A stretch of 64,000 nt of DNA from Glandiceps talaboti (GCF_964340395.1 NC_135554.1:6715475-6779474); one strand, 5' to 3'. Positions 12,401-24,633 are shown, counted from the first letter of the stretch. A program made the numbers and translations. Notes: generated by a model not told the origin, from the letters alone.

Positions 12401-12804
12401 GGTCTATTTTATATATAAGTAGTATACATGTAGTAATAAGTTAAAATCGTGATTAACTGGGGTGCTGATTTTTGGGTGCAGACCCAGAAATTGATTGGAT
12501 TGGATATATTACACCATACTATGTGTACTGCTAGACACATGTCTTTACCCACAAGTTGACACAGGTGATTCAACACTATTCATGGTTTACATTATTACAA
12601 TATTATGTCTACTAGAAAACAGTTTTAACAATCATTCTAGTGTAGCTTTAATTCTGGAAGCATGGAGTCATTTTCAATGAGTTTCATTGTTGACTGTAAA
12701 CATAATGTGTCGAGGCTTCATTTGTCTGAACAGCGCCCTCTGGAATAAAGAGATCAGTCATCTTTAGATCTTAGTGACTGTACCTGTAACGTACGACGTA
12801 TCAT
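6465..12804 (-). CDS. CLPP: Mitochondrial ATP-dependent Clp protease proteolytic subunit
   Basis: Seven coding exons on -: 12784-12804, 12247-12330, 11115-11186, 10431-10527, 8845-9032, 7489-7594 and 6465-6595. They sum to 699 nt (232 aa plus stop) with GT-AG borders and no frame breaks. The protein forms the barrel peptidase that degrades unfolded proteins fed by ClpX in the mitochondrial matrix. The N terminus MIRRTLQ...RGLHTS is basic and looks like a cleavable mitochondrial presequence. The triad is Ser122 (GQACSMAS), His147 (RIMIHQPSG) and Asp196 (ETAMERDKF), spaced as in human CLPP. The mature region matches from VPIVIEQT onward. The tail after EHPPLPG is shorter than in mammals (232 versus 277 aa overall). 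The ATG was chosen because it is the first in frame and gives the presequence. The gene is head to head with SGTA. Confidence 0.96.
6725..6965 (+). repeat. Minisatellite, unit about 60-65 bp, about 4 copies
   Basis: The unit is 'tctcttg(c/t)agagggtggtttatatacactgtattacaattgttgcatgtgtctg', spread over several units in CLPP intron 6. The short ORFs across it are repeat translations. Confidence 0.85.
8570..8660 (-). mobile_element. GACTGTAAG MITE, copy 2 (inverted, decayed end)
   Basis: Starts GTCTGTAAGG after TA and contains the inverted 'gggcgccctcataca' core. The far end has drifted ('ataacttatctatag' where copy 3 has 'ataacttacagacta'). It lies in CLPP intron 5, 185 bp from an exon. Confidence 0.65.
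9531..10037. mobile_element. pogo/Tigger-type non-autonomous element
   Basis: Terminal inverted repeats begin CAGTAAAACGT(C/T)GATTATCC and agree at 24 of the first 25 bases. TA flanks both ends (9529-9530 and 10038-10039). Internal 'atatccgaact' repeats sit next to both ends. The CAGT...ATCCGAA ends and TA duplication are typical of the pogo/Tigger branch of Tc1/mariner. It is 507 bp with no transposase. It lies in CLPP intron 4. Confidence 0.88.
10053..10234. mobile_element. 182-bp palindromic MITE
   Basis: Near-perfect foldback: ATATTGCCTGGCC...GGCCAGGCAATAT. Each arm contains 'gggctatagcacccgtt' and 'agaatcacatgctatttcc', with a loop around 10135-10152. It starts 16 bp after the pogo-type element. 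No target duplication could be fixed with confidence. The short ORF across it is an artefact of the palindrome. Confidence 0.85.
10577..10735 (+). repeat. (ACAG)n microsatellite
   Basis: Interrupted ACAG/GACA array in CLPP intron 3, 50 bp upstream of exon 4 in gene orientation. An ORF through it encodes only RQTDRQTD-type repeats. Confidence 0.95.
11405..11887 (+). repeat. 27-bp minisatellite (CTGGGAATACTAGAAATT)
   Basis: About 16 copies of 'ctgggaatactagaaattatcatacgctgc', including two 'catatatgtagcagtatgcc' variant units that imply a duplicated block. The unit is about a multiple of three and has no stop in one frame per strand, which creates long spurious ORFs on both strands. It lies in CLPP intron 2. 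Confidence 0.95.
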
Positions 12805-12934
12805 CTTGTTGTTCTTTCCAAACTTTCTTGAAGTGATAAACACACCAGTCCTTTTTCTATCTGAGCAGTGTACCTGACTGTCAATTTCTGAAATGTAAAA
12901 ATATTAGGTTCTCAAAGTTAAGGTGACGTAGCAG

Positions 12935-13140
12935 AGATGGATGGATGGTGGATGGATGGATGGATGGATGGATGGATGGAAGGATGGATGAAGAAGCAAT
13001 GAATGGAGAAATGATTGCATGGATGGATGGGTGAATGGCTGGATGGATGGAAGGAACGGTGGACGGCTGGATGACTGAATGTCCGCGGTGGATCATGGAT
13101 GGAGTGAATGATGAATGGATGGATGGTTCCGATGGATGAC
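12935..13140 (+). repeat. (GGAT)n microsatellite, imperfect
   Basis: Imperfect GGAT array with diverged downstream units, in the 5'UTR intron of CLPP. ORFs rich in Ser/His/Pro on - are translations of it. Confidence 0.92.
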
Positions 13141-13592
13141 AGCCAAGGGTAGAGGCCCGGGGTAGAGGCATGAAATCGTACATAGATACCGGGTTTTGTC
13201 ACGTACATCACCAGTACCACAATCAGAATCTGGCACAGTTGACTTGTGTTACGTACTTTACGTACATAAATAAATTTCTTTGTTGTATCTCTTGACAATC
13301 TCAGGCGAACTATTGTATTAGACTAAAGTGTAAAGTACAGTGTAGTGAAATAAAATTAACAAAATTATGCTACCCTGCCATACACGTCTATTACGGTCTA
13401 AAAACTACAACATCCCGACTCGTATGTCATCTTATTATTTTCAGAAAACTTTCCGCAAAATTTGCTCTGACCCACGGTTGACGTCGACCATCGATGGATA
13501 TGAACGTTGCAGAGCAATCGTACATTTAACATGTTTAAACGCATGTAAAGTACAATAGTAAAATACGTAGGTCTTGTAGCGAAAATCCTTAC

Positions 13593-13885
13593 CTCACACA
13601 AGTTCTTGTGTTGGCGGTGGTGATCGGATGATTATTCTACCATTAATTCCAACTCGTCATCGACAAGGAAAGCGTTATTTTTCGTCACTCGCAAGGTTAA
13701 ATTGTTATGTTATGTCACATGTATGAACTTTGACCTCTGTTCTACTTCCGACATGCGCACAGTAGATGAAATATTATGATATGCGCATTAGCACACGTTG
13801 CAGTGGATTGGATTTTTTAGGATAGTAAACATTATAATTTTGATATAAATATTGTGAGAAGTCATATAAAATACTTTCCGTGCAG
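13593..13885. promoter_or_regulatory. Probable shared CLPP/SGTA promoter
   Basis: On -, a strong donor (GTGAG|GTAAGG) ends a non-coding exon at 13593 that would splice to the acceptor just upstream of the CLPP start exon. On +, CGTGCAG|GTAAGT ends a non-coding exon at 13885 that would splice to the acceptor at 14559/14560, 22 bases before the SGTA ATG. The two untranslated exons and the space between them fit within 293 bp. The surroundings (13.4-14.2 kb) are richer in CpG than the rest of the region. No TATA box was assigned. Confidence 0.6.
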
Positions 13886-14581
13886 GTAAGTTTTCTGTTC
13901 GGTAGTTTATTGACACAGTAACCCAATATATTGCGGACATGGTCACTCTAAATATTGGTCAGCAACAAGGTGGCGTGTGTCACGCACGCAGGGTCATCAA
14001 TCGACGTGCGCACGATGTAAGGAAGTGTTTTCAGTAAAATATTGAATATGCCAAAATATGCGGAAGTATGCGAAATATACGCAGTTGTTTTAGCACATTG
14101 CAGCAGTGCGAACACGGAAGATCATTTGTAATGATAGTCGTTACACTCTCGGCGTCGTCGTTTCAGTGACCAAGGCCTTTCTTGGGCCTCTCAGTCTCAC
14201 ACAAAGGCCATAAATACAAAATCACAGTTGGTTGATGATGGATATGAACGTTGTATACATGTACATGTGTTGTGCAGATAGGGCCACAACAAATCATTGT
14301 TTCTAAGAAAACCAACCCTGTCAATACAGTATAAAGAATGAAATTAAAGGAAAAAATGTGCAAAATAGCTGGGATATTTTTGACAGCTGTGATTTAAAAA
14401 AGAAAATCAATAAAAATAGAAATATATGTATATGGTAGTATTCTATATACAACCACGGTATAGTAATTATATTCTGTGTATGTTCGTTTGTAGATTCGAG
14501 ATAGAAACTAAATAACAGTTACAATTAACCTCATTGTGAATGTTGCTTTCGAATTTCAGGTCCTTCAAGTAGTGTGACACG

Positions 14582-17500
14582 ATGTCTGGCACAGATGTCA
14601 ACCGTTTAGTATTCTCATTCATACAGTTTTTAGAAAGTCAGTTACAGTCTGGCCATCTATCACCAGATGCTGCAGAAAGTGTGGAAGGTGAGATTTTAAA
14701 ATGAAAGGGGGAACAGTCGCAGTCCAGATAGGAATGTTTTGCTGTGTTCTTTTTATTTCATATGAAGACTTACTTATATTTAGTCTAGAAGAGGTTATTC
14801 ATTGGTTTTTGAATCTGAAGATAATACGACATCTAGTGGAATGGATTGTAATCTATTGAAAACCTAGCTAGACCACATACTTTAACGGTGACTGATCAAC
14901 TCGTCCCAATTTCAACTCGTCCCAATTTCAACTCGTCCCATTTCAACTCGTCCCACTCAACTCGTCCAATTTTCAACTCGCCCCAACTCTTTACAATATA
15001 ATTTACCTGTGCATATATGAAATCGAAGCTAGTAGTACTCAGTTTGGAGGGTCTGTGGTATCTCGTATTCCACTAATGAATTACCACTTGCGCTGTAAAC
15101 ACATAATACTACAATACTTAGTTGCGTTAACTAGGGAGAGGAGACACGTCTCCAAAACCTGTACGCGCGGAAGTCATAAGCATGTCAGTCACTAATATTC
15201 TCCCTGGTTTTATCATTATTATTTCTTATTTGGGTTGTAAACATTAAGTCTTAATGTGAAAAGTGATATTCCATGACTGAGGAAAGTTGTTGTGCTAGTA
15301 TAAGTTCTAGATCTAGCAAACACAGCCAAAACCCACACCACTTTCTACATGTAGCTACGAAATGTTACATTTGCTATGCTTCAACTGCGCCAGGTAGGTA
15401 AAATCATGTAATTGTTTCGGTCCCCATACTTCGAGTCCATGTATCGTTTAGATTTATAAACGTTTACTAGTGTTGTTGGGGCGAGTTGAAAATGGGACGA
15501 GTTAAAAATGGGGCGAGTTGAAAATGGGGCGAGTTAAAATTGGGGCGAGTTGAAATTGGATGAGTTGAAATTGGGACAAAGTGAATCGCAGTCTACTTTA
15601 ACAAATTAACAATCCATCACACATTGACAGGCAGTTGGCCATTTCATTCACACAGCAGCTCATTAATATTCAATCATTGTTTGACATGCAAATTACGTTT
15701 GCTGCAGCCTCCCACCTCCAGTTTGAAAGTCACTTGAGGACACGATAACATCCCAAGCTTATGTAATGCTCCAATTGGATTAATGCAGTTGTTAGTGTGG
15801 TACTTTAAATTTTAGAAAAGGAATGTGGTTCTAGATCCATCCATTTCCCTAGATGTGGTAGATGAATCTAAGCCATGGATAGTGATGGGTTTTGTAACCA
15901 GAACAAAGATCAGTCCAACTACAGACAAACACCAGTTGTTGTATATGGAAACAGGACTTGTAGGAAATATGGCAGTGGGTTTGCAAGGGAAACAAGCTCC
16001 AGTTTCTGAAAAAATATATTCTTTAGGGATAGCCTGTAGACTAGGCAGTGCATTGGATATACCGGTAAATCAATCTCAATGCTGGTATGCTCTTTTGATG
16101 AACTTTGTCCATGATATTTGGAGGAGTTCTAACCTGTTTGATTTACTTTTGTTTTTTTAGTTGCTATTCAGTGTTTAGAGACAGCATATGGAATAGACAC
16201 TAGCAATGACGCATTGGCGTCTCAACTTAGGACAGGTGCACCATTATTAGAAATATTTAATTCAGCTGCTCAAGCCACTCAGGTATGTTCTTATGTAAGT
16301 GTTCACTTTTGGTTCATGACTTTGTTTGTTTTGTAGCTTTTCCTTTTCTTTTTTGTCTACTTTTATCATGGTTGTGTGATTTTTGAGCCGCTTGATATGG
16401 GTGACCTTACAGGGTTAACCACTAGAGGGCGTTTGAGAATATAGTACAGATGCTATATACTAGTATTATATTTTATGTGTTTGAATCCTCAGTGAGTAGC
16501 GCGTGTTCTGTATGTGCATTGTGCATGCTGACTATTAGATTATATGTTATAGGTTATGTATTTGCATACAACTAGTATTTAAATAAAACATAGGAATATG
16601 ACAAAAATATGATCTGCATCTGAATACAGATAGTATAACACAATCACCTGGTATTCATTACAGGAGACTGGAGCAGGTGCAGGTGCAGGTGGACTCCAAC
16701 CTACAGTAACTATAACAACAGAACACCTACCAGAAAAGAAAAAAGTCACAGAAGAAGAGAAGTGTCAAGCAGAATTATTAAAAGTTGAAGGTGATGTATT
16801 AAGTTATGAAAAAGGTTTTGCAATATACAGAGTTTGCTTATTAGCAGTTTACATGTTATTAGACTGTAAGATACGTCGTTTTGCTCCTCCCTCACCTGTC
16901 TGCGGTATAAAAGGGGTTGTCCAATGTGTGAGGGCGCCCCGTCATGGCATAACTTACAGACTATTATGCTATATGCAGTGAAAGGGGAACATAGGTGAAG
17001 TTGATGTTATCTCTGCATTTCTTATGTTTAGTTACTGAGCATTGTTTGGGCAAGGGTTCAACATGTGTGAACTGTCTTATTTTACTACATACTTCCCATG
17101 TTGCCTCACCCTAGTGGGCAGTAAGTCTGATCTGAGCCAGATTTGCCAGTTTTTCATAGCTCTATTTTAGAGAGCCTGAGTAATGCAGACATGATGGAAG
17201 TCAAAATCACAGATCATGATTTCAACAGGCTGATTCTTGTAAACATAATAAATCCAACTCAGATGAAACCAGCTGTACTTTAGCTTTAGTGTCCAAACTT
17301 GCCAACAGTTCAAATTAATGTCAGTAGTTAAGGATCTCACGTAGTTTGACATAATTTTCAGAACACACTGGCTTTGCTCCTACATTAATTAAAGACCCAC
17401 TTTAGAAAAAAGATTATAATTTAGATGTGAAAGAAAGTTAGTCCAGAACAAAAAAATAATCCTATGTAATCCTCATGGCTCAACTGGCCTTTAACTGATA

Positions 17501-20500
17501 AGATAACACTAATGTGAGAACCTGGGATTGAAACCTTGGCCTTTAATTGATAAGATAACACTAATTTGAGAACCTGGGATTTAAACCCTGGCCTTTAACT
17601 GAAAAGTTTTCACTAATGTGAAAACCTGGGATTGAAACCCTGGCCTTTAACTGATACGGTAACACTAATGTGAGAATCTGGGATTGAAACCCTGGCCTTT
17701 AACTGATACGATAACACTAATGTGAGAACCTGGGATTGAAACCCTGGCCTTTAACTGATACGGTATGACTAATGTGAGAACCTGGGATTGAAACCCTGGC
17801 CTTTAACTGATACGATAACACTAATGTGAGAACCTGGGATTGAAACCCTGGCTTTAACTGATATGGTAACACTAATGTGAGAATCTGGGATTGAAACCCT
17901 GGCCTTTAACTGATACGATAACACTAATGTGAGAACCTGGGATTGAAACCCTGGCTTTAACTGATACGATAACACTAATGTGAGAACCTGGGATTGAAAC
18001 CCTGGCCTTTAAACCCAAACCCATATTTTGTTGAATTTTTATTGATGATGCTGAATGACTCAGATTTGATTTGATGTATGGCAATATACTTCTTTTTCTT
18101 CATCAGGTAACAATTTTATGAAATCAGAACATTACAGACAAGCTTTGGAGTGTTACACACAAGCTATTTCACTAGATAACTGTAATGCTGTGTATTATTG
18201 CAACAGAGCTGCAGCATATAGCAAATTAGATCAACACCAACAGGCAATAGAAGATTGTAAAAAGGCTTTAGAAATTGACCCCAAATATAGCAAAGCCTAT
18301 GGAAGAATGGGGTGAGTGTTATTTCTCTTATTTGAAGCTCTCTGTCATCTCTGTTTGTTTGGATGTCTCTGGATTCAGTTTTCAAAGAAAATTTGTACTT
18401 ACGCCTAAAATATATCAATTGTTTGGTTCTGGTTACCTGACCCCCACCTAGTCTTTCACTGCTGACCCTAAACTTTTTTTCTTCACATATTTGAGAAAAA
18501 AAAATTAAATTGTGAAAATTGTGAAGTCTCGCAAGAAATAGTGGATGTGGAAACTTAAAAAGACAATATAAAACTGTTCTTCCAATCTGTAATGGCTGTA
18601 CATGTGATGGGAAGAAACCAATAACACAGAGACTATATGGAAAACAACGGAAAACTGAACTAGACACTCACACATGAAAAAAGAACTATAATGTAATAAA
18701 ATTAAATTAAAATATAAAATTAAAAAAAAGTCTGCCTACACGACCTATTCGAAAATTGAATGTAATCGAAACCAAACAGTTGTTTTTAGGCATTACAGAG
18801 TGAGATTTTTTTGGAAGTAAATCCCAATTTAAATACACCCCTGATGACACTCATCAAAGTTAACATTTGGAATTCATTTTCAAAAATGGTTTTGACTTTG
18901 TGAGCAGTTAATTTCTTTTGAAAGTCGTATACATATAGTTTATTGTCTGAGGGTGATTTAAGTGACATTTCTCATATTGATACTTTGCTGTGTCAAAGGT
19001 CATGATGTTTGTGTGATTCAAGGTTTCGAAAAAAAACCGATTTGCTTCATGTTTCCATGGAAACCAACATTGTTGTATCATGGAGCCTTCAACAATGGTG
19101 GGCATTAGTAACTTGTGTGAAAATCTACATAAAACTTAAAATTTATACTTCTTTTTGTGGTTTTTGCACTTTCAAACTATGTTATCATTTTTTGAATTGA
19201 TAAGAACGTTCAATGAATTTTGGGAAATCAATTTTTTCCAAAATGACTCATTTACATTTGTATATGTGCATATAAAAGCAAATAAACATGAATAAATCAT
19301 ACATGAATTTCTGGGTTTTTTTTTTAATTTTTCTGTACAGACTTGCATTTACCAGTTTAAATGAACATGAAAAAGCCAGAGATGCTTACAAGCAGGCCAC
19401 AGATTTAGATCCAGACAATGCCAGCTATTTGACTAATCTCAAAATAGCTGAACAAAAACTTAGAGAAACAAATTTAGGGGTAAGTCAATCTATTTTAGCA
19501 ATATTTGAACTATTGGGGAGGCGAATTAGGTGCACGTAAAGTGCTATAGCAATGTTGGAATTGTTGAGTAGGAAGATTATATAGGGGTAAGTAATACATG
19601 TATACTGTAGCTGTATTAGAAGCGGGGGGGTGGGGGGGGGGGGGGTGGAGGGTGTTGTCAGTAGAATTTACATGAGTCATTTAGATAACAACTCCTGTAT
19701 CTCACAGTATGCAGAATGTCCCACAATTCTCTCCTGTTTGCTCTTTCAGACATAAGCTCAATCTCACCAGTAAACTTATACATTTGTCATTTTTGAAGTA
19801 TACAGTTGCTGCTAACTAGTTCTGATATCAGTGAATTTTAGTGGGAGGAGATAATAATTTTGTAAATTTTTCAACTGAATTTCTTGCAAAAATCCCCCAA
19901 ACTTGTAAGCACATAATTGTAGTACACTATACTGTACTGTAGTGTACTGTAGTGTACTGTTATTCTATACTATGGTAGGCTATTCTATACTATACTAATA
20001 ATTAGCTCTGTTTTGTCATCCGTGATTTGTGAATTTCACTCATGTTTTGTTTTTGTTGTTGATCATAGGCTGGTGGACTTGGAGGTGGATTTGGTCCATT
20101 TGGTGGAGGTGGGGGTGGTGGCATGCCTGATATAGGTGCATTGTTAAATAACCCTGCACTTATGAGTATGGTAAGTTATCACAGTCTCACTTTAGTGTAG
20201 ACAATTGGTAAATAATCCTGCACTTACGAGTCTGGTAAGTTCTTAATTTAGTATAGACAATAAGAATGTAGTAGTTCAAAGAATGTGATGTAACAATACG
20301 CTATTTTCAAGATACCAAATTTTTTAGCCATTTTCAAAAGAAGTGCTATTATCATCTGATGCTTATGCACAATGTAACACCCATATTTGGGCAGTGACGT
20401 TATAATGTGTTCGGTTATGTAACATTTGACAGCCATCAGTGACCATCTGTATCTGTATCTATCTGTATCTGTATAAATATGTTGAATGCATATGATGAAA

Positions 20501-22528
20501 TCAGCAAGTCCCTTCATCACTGTTTAGTCTACCACACAACCAGTTATAGGACAACTCCCTCAGATAGCTGCCTCACTTGTCCAGGAAATTTGTTCAGAGG
20601 ACAATTATACCATGGCATTTGTCTGGGTGGAGTTGTTTAGAGAGTAAATGTCCTTTGTTGGCAAGTGTTGGGGGGAAGGGGAGGATGCAGTTGTCGTAAT
20701 ACTCACTCAACCAAATAAATCGGATGTTTGCAACTAACTGCATGGTTCTTTGTTGTTTTTCTTTTCAGGCATCATCAATGATGCAGAACCCACAGATGCA
20801 AAATTTGTAAGTACATGTATATAAATATGTCTTCGATATTCACCCGTTTTAAGTTATTTTATTTAAAAACTTTGTGAAGTTTCCCTTGACCAGCCTTACA
20901 AAATAGTTTATCACAAACCAGTGTAAGGGATAATTTTATAATACATACAGTGAACATCATAAGACTTGTATAGATATATGGTTGACAATGTTAGAATTAG
21001 TATTGTCCTTTGATTGGACATCTATCAATGACTAATTACTCTATCAAAAACTCTATCAATCATGAATTACTCTACCAAAAATAGTCATCAAGTCCATGTG
21101 TAATGTTATTATCAGTAGAAAAGTAAACAATTGAAGCCATCAAAATCATCACGTCCATGTGTAATGTTATTACCAGTAGAAAAGTAAACAATTGAAGCCA
21201 TTAAAATCATCAAGTCCATATGTGATCATTTCAGCAGAAACTGTTTGTACTGCACTGTAAATGAATAGCAATGTTTATCGCTGCTGTGTCCGGTGCCTTT
21301 ATTGCTAGTTTAGGGTTAAAATGTGTCTATCCATGCTTTGTGTCAAAAATGTCCCATTGGTGAAAGAACATACAAAGCCTGTTTTTTTATTTAAAAAGAT
21401 TTGTTAATTGATATATATTGACTGTCAACAGAATGCAAGGTATGTTGAGTGGTGCCATGCAACCTGGTGCTGCACCACCAACTGGTGCTGCACCTGAAGC
21501 TGGTGGTGCTGAAACAGCAACTATGGCCAATCTCCTGCAAGCGTGAGTAAAGCCAAACATTCTCCTCTCCCTCTTTGATAAAATGAAAATATTGTATGTG
21601 AAAAAACATTCTGTTTTTGAGTGTATTCAGTGTGTTTTATGCATGTTAATGGTCTTACTATTTGACCTTTGATATTTTGGAATTATGGGATACTTCTTTT
21701 AACTGAAAGATGGTAACCTATATTAGTCTTTATAATTACATGTACGTAAACTTTTTTTGTAATTGACATTGTTTTACTCCGTAGGCACATCAAAAATAAT
21801 AATTATGTAAAGGCCCACTTAGGATTAGGATTCAAATGTAGGTGTGAAAGTTTGTTGTCTGGCAGAGCTTTAGAAAAAGTTGGTCCAGAACTAAAGAATA
21901 ATCCGTGTAATCGTTACGGTTACACTGATAAGACAACACTAATGACTCTGGCTACAGTGCTAGGATTTTTGGTTTAGACAATGACTCTTGCTGCAGTGCT
22001 AGGCTTATACTGTATATATACACATATAGAATTGTTATGCTAAAAAACTTGGTATTTAATTATGATCATACTTTTGTTCGGGACAGACTTTTTTCTATAG
22101 CTCTGCCAGACTGTTTTTCATTGACCAAATATAAATCCTAAGCTGACATTGGCCTTAACAACATAAATGAAATGCTATTATACATTTCCAGGGGTCAACA
22201 GTTAGCACAGCAAGTACAACAAACCAATCCTGAATTAGTGGATCATTTAAGACAACAGATGTCATCTCCAGAGAACAGACCTAATCCAAACAATAATGAA
22301 GGTAAGCAAGAAATTTCTCTTCCATCTTGTACTTCGCCTGGTACAGGGATATTGTACACACATAGCTGATACAGCCCCCATAGCTCCATAGAGCTGGTAC
22401 AACTATGTGTCCAACCCTGTCCTAGGTATGTGACTGTAACAGGGGTGTGCAAGGTTCCGTGTGTTATGTTTCCCACGTCCACTAAAATGGTATCTCTCTG
22501 TTCTTTTCCAGGATCTGAAGGAAATTAG
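14582..22528 (+). CDS. SGTA: Small glutamine-rich TPR-containing co-chaperone
   Basis: Nine coding exons: 14582-14687, 16161-16282, 16664-16790, 18107-18311, 19341-19479, 20069-20170, 20769-20806, 21432-21542 and 22192-22301, then a last short exon 22512-22528. They total 1077 nt (358 aa plus TAG), all in frame with GT-AG introns. Residues 1-76 form the dimerisation region that binds the GET4/UBL4A side of the tail-anchored protein pathway. Three TPRs at about 112-211 ([35 protein letters not shown]) bind HSP70/HSP90 C termini. Next come a Gly-rich stretch (about 234-252), [15 protein letters not shown] repeats and a Gln-rich hydrophobic-binding tail ([21 protein letters not shown]). This is the whole family architecture; it is longer than human SGTA (313 aa), mainly because of the Gly and Ala/Pro-rich inserts. 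SGTA hands tail-anchored and mislocalised membrane proteins between chaperones in the cytosol. Confidence 0.96.
14887..15593. mobile_element. Foldback/Mutator-like element with tandem-repeat ends
   Basis: A 9-bp duplication TACTTTAAC (14878-14886 and 15594-15602) encloses 707 bp. Each end is an array of a 16-bp unit: CAACTCGTCCCAATTT on the left (14894-14992) and its inverse AAATTGGGGCGAGTTG on the right (15476-15583). Ends made of short tandem repeats plus 9-bp duplications are known in foldback-type elements, and 9-bp duplications are usual for Mutator-like elements. There is no transposase. It lies in SGTA intron 1 and has the same design as the element at 58100-61182. Confidence 0.8.
15816..16067 (+). 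other. Exon-like open frame in SGTA intron 1, unassigned
   Basis: An 84-codon open frame starts right after an acceptor-like 'tactttaaattttag' and ends at a donor-like 'ATACCG|GTAAAT'. It encodes non-repetitive, protein-like sequence (for example [26 protein letters not shown]). I do not recognise the family. It is not part of the SGTA reading frame, because exon 1 joins exon 2 perfectly without it. It could be an exon of a nested gene or a retained fragment of a duplicated gene. The frame stays open to 16160, across the candidate donor and up to the SGTA exon 2 acceptor. Confidence 0.4.
16862..16961 (+). mobile_element. GACTGTAAG MITE, copy 3 (TA-flanked)
   Basis: A 100-bp unit, GACTGTAAGATACG...ATAACTTACAGAC, flanked by TA. 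It is the best-preserved of the three copies and lies 71 bp downstream of SGTA exon 3. Confidence 0.8.
17490..18015 (+). repeat. 52-bp minisatellite, about 10 copies
   Basis: The unit is 'aacctgggattgaaaccctggcctttaactgatacgataacactaatgtgag'-like. The array ends 92 bp before SGTA exon 4. A related sequence ('gataagacaacactaatgac') occurs singly near 21925. Overlapping ORFs on - are repeat translations. Confidence 0.95.
21063..21240 (+). repeat. About 57-bp tandem repeat, 3 copies
   Basis: Three copies of 'catcaagtccatgtgtaatgttattatcagtagaaaagtaaacaattgaagcca', the last one shortened, in SGTA intron 7. Confidence 0.85.
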
Positions 22529-24590
22529 TACCACTACACGTCAATTGATTTGAGCTGAACTCTTATCATCTCATTGTACTGAACTGAACTGACCTGTCAA
22601 TTTGTCTTTCCTCATTGTATTTACTGTAACATAGGCAGTAGTAGAACAGAATTAATTAAAAATGCAATATACGCTGTGTTAATAATGGTTGGTGTTCCAA
22701 ATCAAATGAATCAATTTACTGTTTAAATACATCATTAAATGTGTAGTTTTACATAAAATAAATGAAATGTAAGCTTGAAATGAGGCAGATGTGTAAATTA
22801 GTGAAATTTTAGAAAAGCAAACATAAAGGAAAACTTGAAGTACTTCAAACGTTGATATTTTCGAAAATTTGAACAAGTTGACATGAAATTACAGCACGTC
22901 AGTTTGTGAAAGGTCAAGAGCACGCTCTTGTCGTCTTTCGTTGGATTATTTTAATGTTTTGATTTTTTTTCGACTTACCCAAAGCATTTAGTTTATCCCA
23001 GAAGAAAGCCTGGGGCTAACATTGTAGATTTTACCTTCGTAATAACTATGTTGTAAACACCATCGTGGCATATTGGCTGTCATACAGCTAATTTACCAGT
23101 CCAACTTACATGTTATGTATTTCACGTGTTCACCTTATTTTACATGTATGTTTGTCATTTCTTATTGATTTTGTGGAAGTACATAAAGACAATACAGCTG
23201 TCACAAAAAATGACATGAAACTCCAATTTACAATAATTCAAGAAACATATAAAAGGTAGAGCCATAGTATGGTAACTTGTAGTATTTTTTATTAGTGTTC
23301 TAGGTGGTAAGCTAATGTGTATTTTTATTAGTGTTCTAGGTAGTTGCCTAACTAGAAGCTAGTAATATATTGCATTATTCCAAACAACTGTGACATTTGA
23401 AGTGTTATGATTTCCAATGGTCCAATCAAACATTTTTGTCAATTTCTCAAACTGAACACAGTGGACACTGTTTCCAAGAGCAAAATGGGGAGAGACACAG
23501 ACTTTTGATAGCAAAAGCTCACACCAGGCTTAAAGCTAAATCAACGGAAAGTGAATTTCACTATACATACATTTTGTTCGTGTATGGTATATCATAAAGT
23601 ATAATGCCATTTGGTTAAACTTTTGCTTTAAATACAACTTTCCAGTTCCATACATATAGTACATTGCATAGATGGATGTCGTATCTACAATCACTTGTAT
23701 GTGTGTGTATCATTTTGTTTCTATTACATCTGAATTGAAATATGACAGTGGTAACCAAGCTTTTGACTAAATGAGATAGACACAAACTAAAACTATTGTT
23801 GCAACATTTTGATATAAGTTATTGAATGGACATTGGTTTAATTGTACTCACAGTAGGGTGGCATTTCTGATGAGTATCATGTTCTTGCAGTGTACATTTT
23901 TGGACTTCTAATGTTTACACTGCCTTGCTATTGATTACAGAGTGATTATATCCATATATAGAGTAAAAACACCACTATCACCCACTTACGTAATCTGCCA
24001 TATCATCAATAACAGTTTTAGTGTTTGTCTGTCTCAGTAAGTCTGCAGTAATAACAGTTTTGTCAGTAAAAATGGGAAGATTATACTGGCATGTTTTAAC
24101 ATGTGTTATATGCCTTACAATACAAGAATAAACATCATATTGAGCAAAAAAAAGTGTGAATGTCCCATAATTTCACATTAGTGTTATGTTATCAATGTAT
24201 CTATCTGAGTACTGAATACTATGACATAACCCCATGACACGCGAGTGCAAGTGTGGCATACTTGGGGTATATGCACGAGTGCTTGCAGTGTCCTCTGCGG
24301 CAGTATTTTCACTTGCTACACTAGTGAAGGTGTAGCAGAAAACCCTGCAAGCATGAGTGCAATACCCCTGAGTACCCACACTGGCACTTAGTGAAATGGG
24401 GTCTGTTGTTATTGCATATGCTCATGTGAAGCAGGAAATTTTCGAATGATTGTGCCCTCGTCATTTGCATATACTTTGCATACAGGTATGCAATAATGTT
24501 TTCGGTATTGTACTGCAGTGTAAATACTACTACTACACTCCAGCCCACATATTGCCATTAAATCGCCAATCTCCTTCCCCGCCAATGCTA
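22529..24590. other. SGTA 3' flank and repeats, no gene seen
   Basis: The SGTA 3'UTR is followed by AATAAA near 22755. From about 23765 to 24090 lies the second copy of the dispersed repeat seen at 410-1075; it has a single uninterrupted TTAA at 23838-23841. No convincing coding sequence was found. Confidence 0.6.
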
Positions 24591-24633
24591 ACAGTATGGC
24601 ACACGCATTCCTTAAGCTATGTGGGGTTCTCCT

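Noticed and set aside
12881-13298. His/Ser/Pro-rich ORFs on -
   Set aside because: These are translations of the GGAT microsatellite in the CLPP 5'UTR intron.
18164-18667. 167-codon ORF on - across SGTA exon 4
   Set aside because: It is antisense to a clear TPR exon and continues into intron with low-complexity, non-coding-like sequence.
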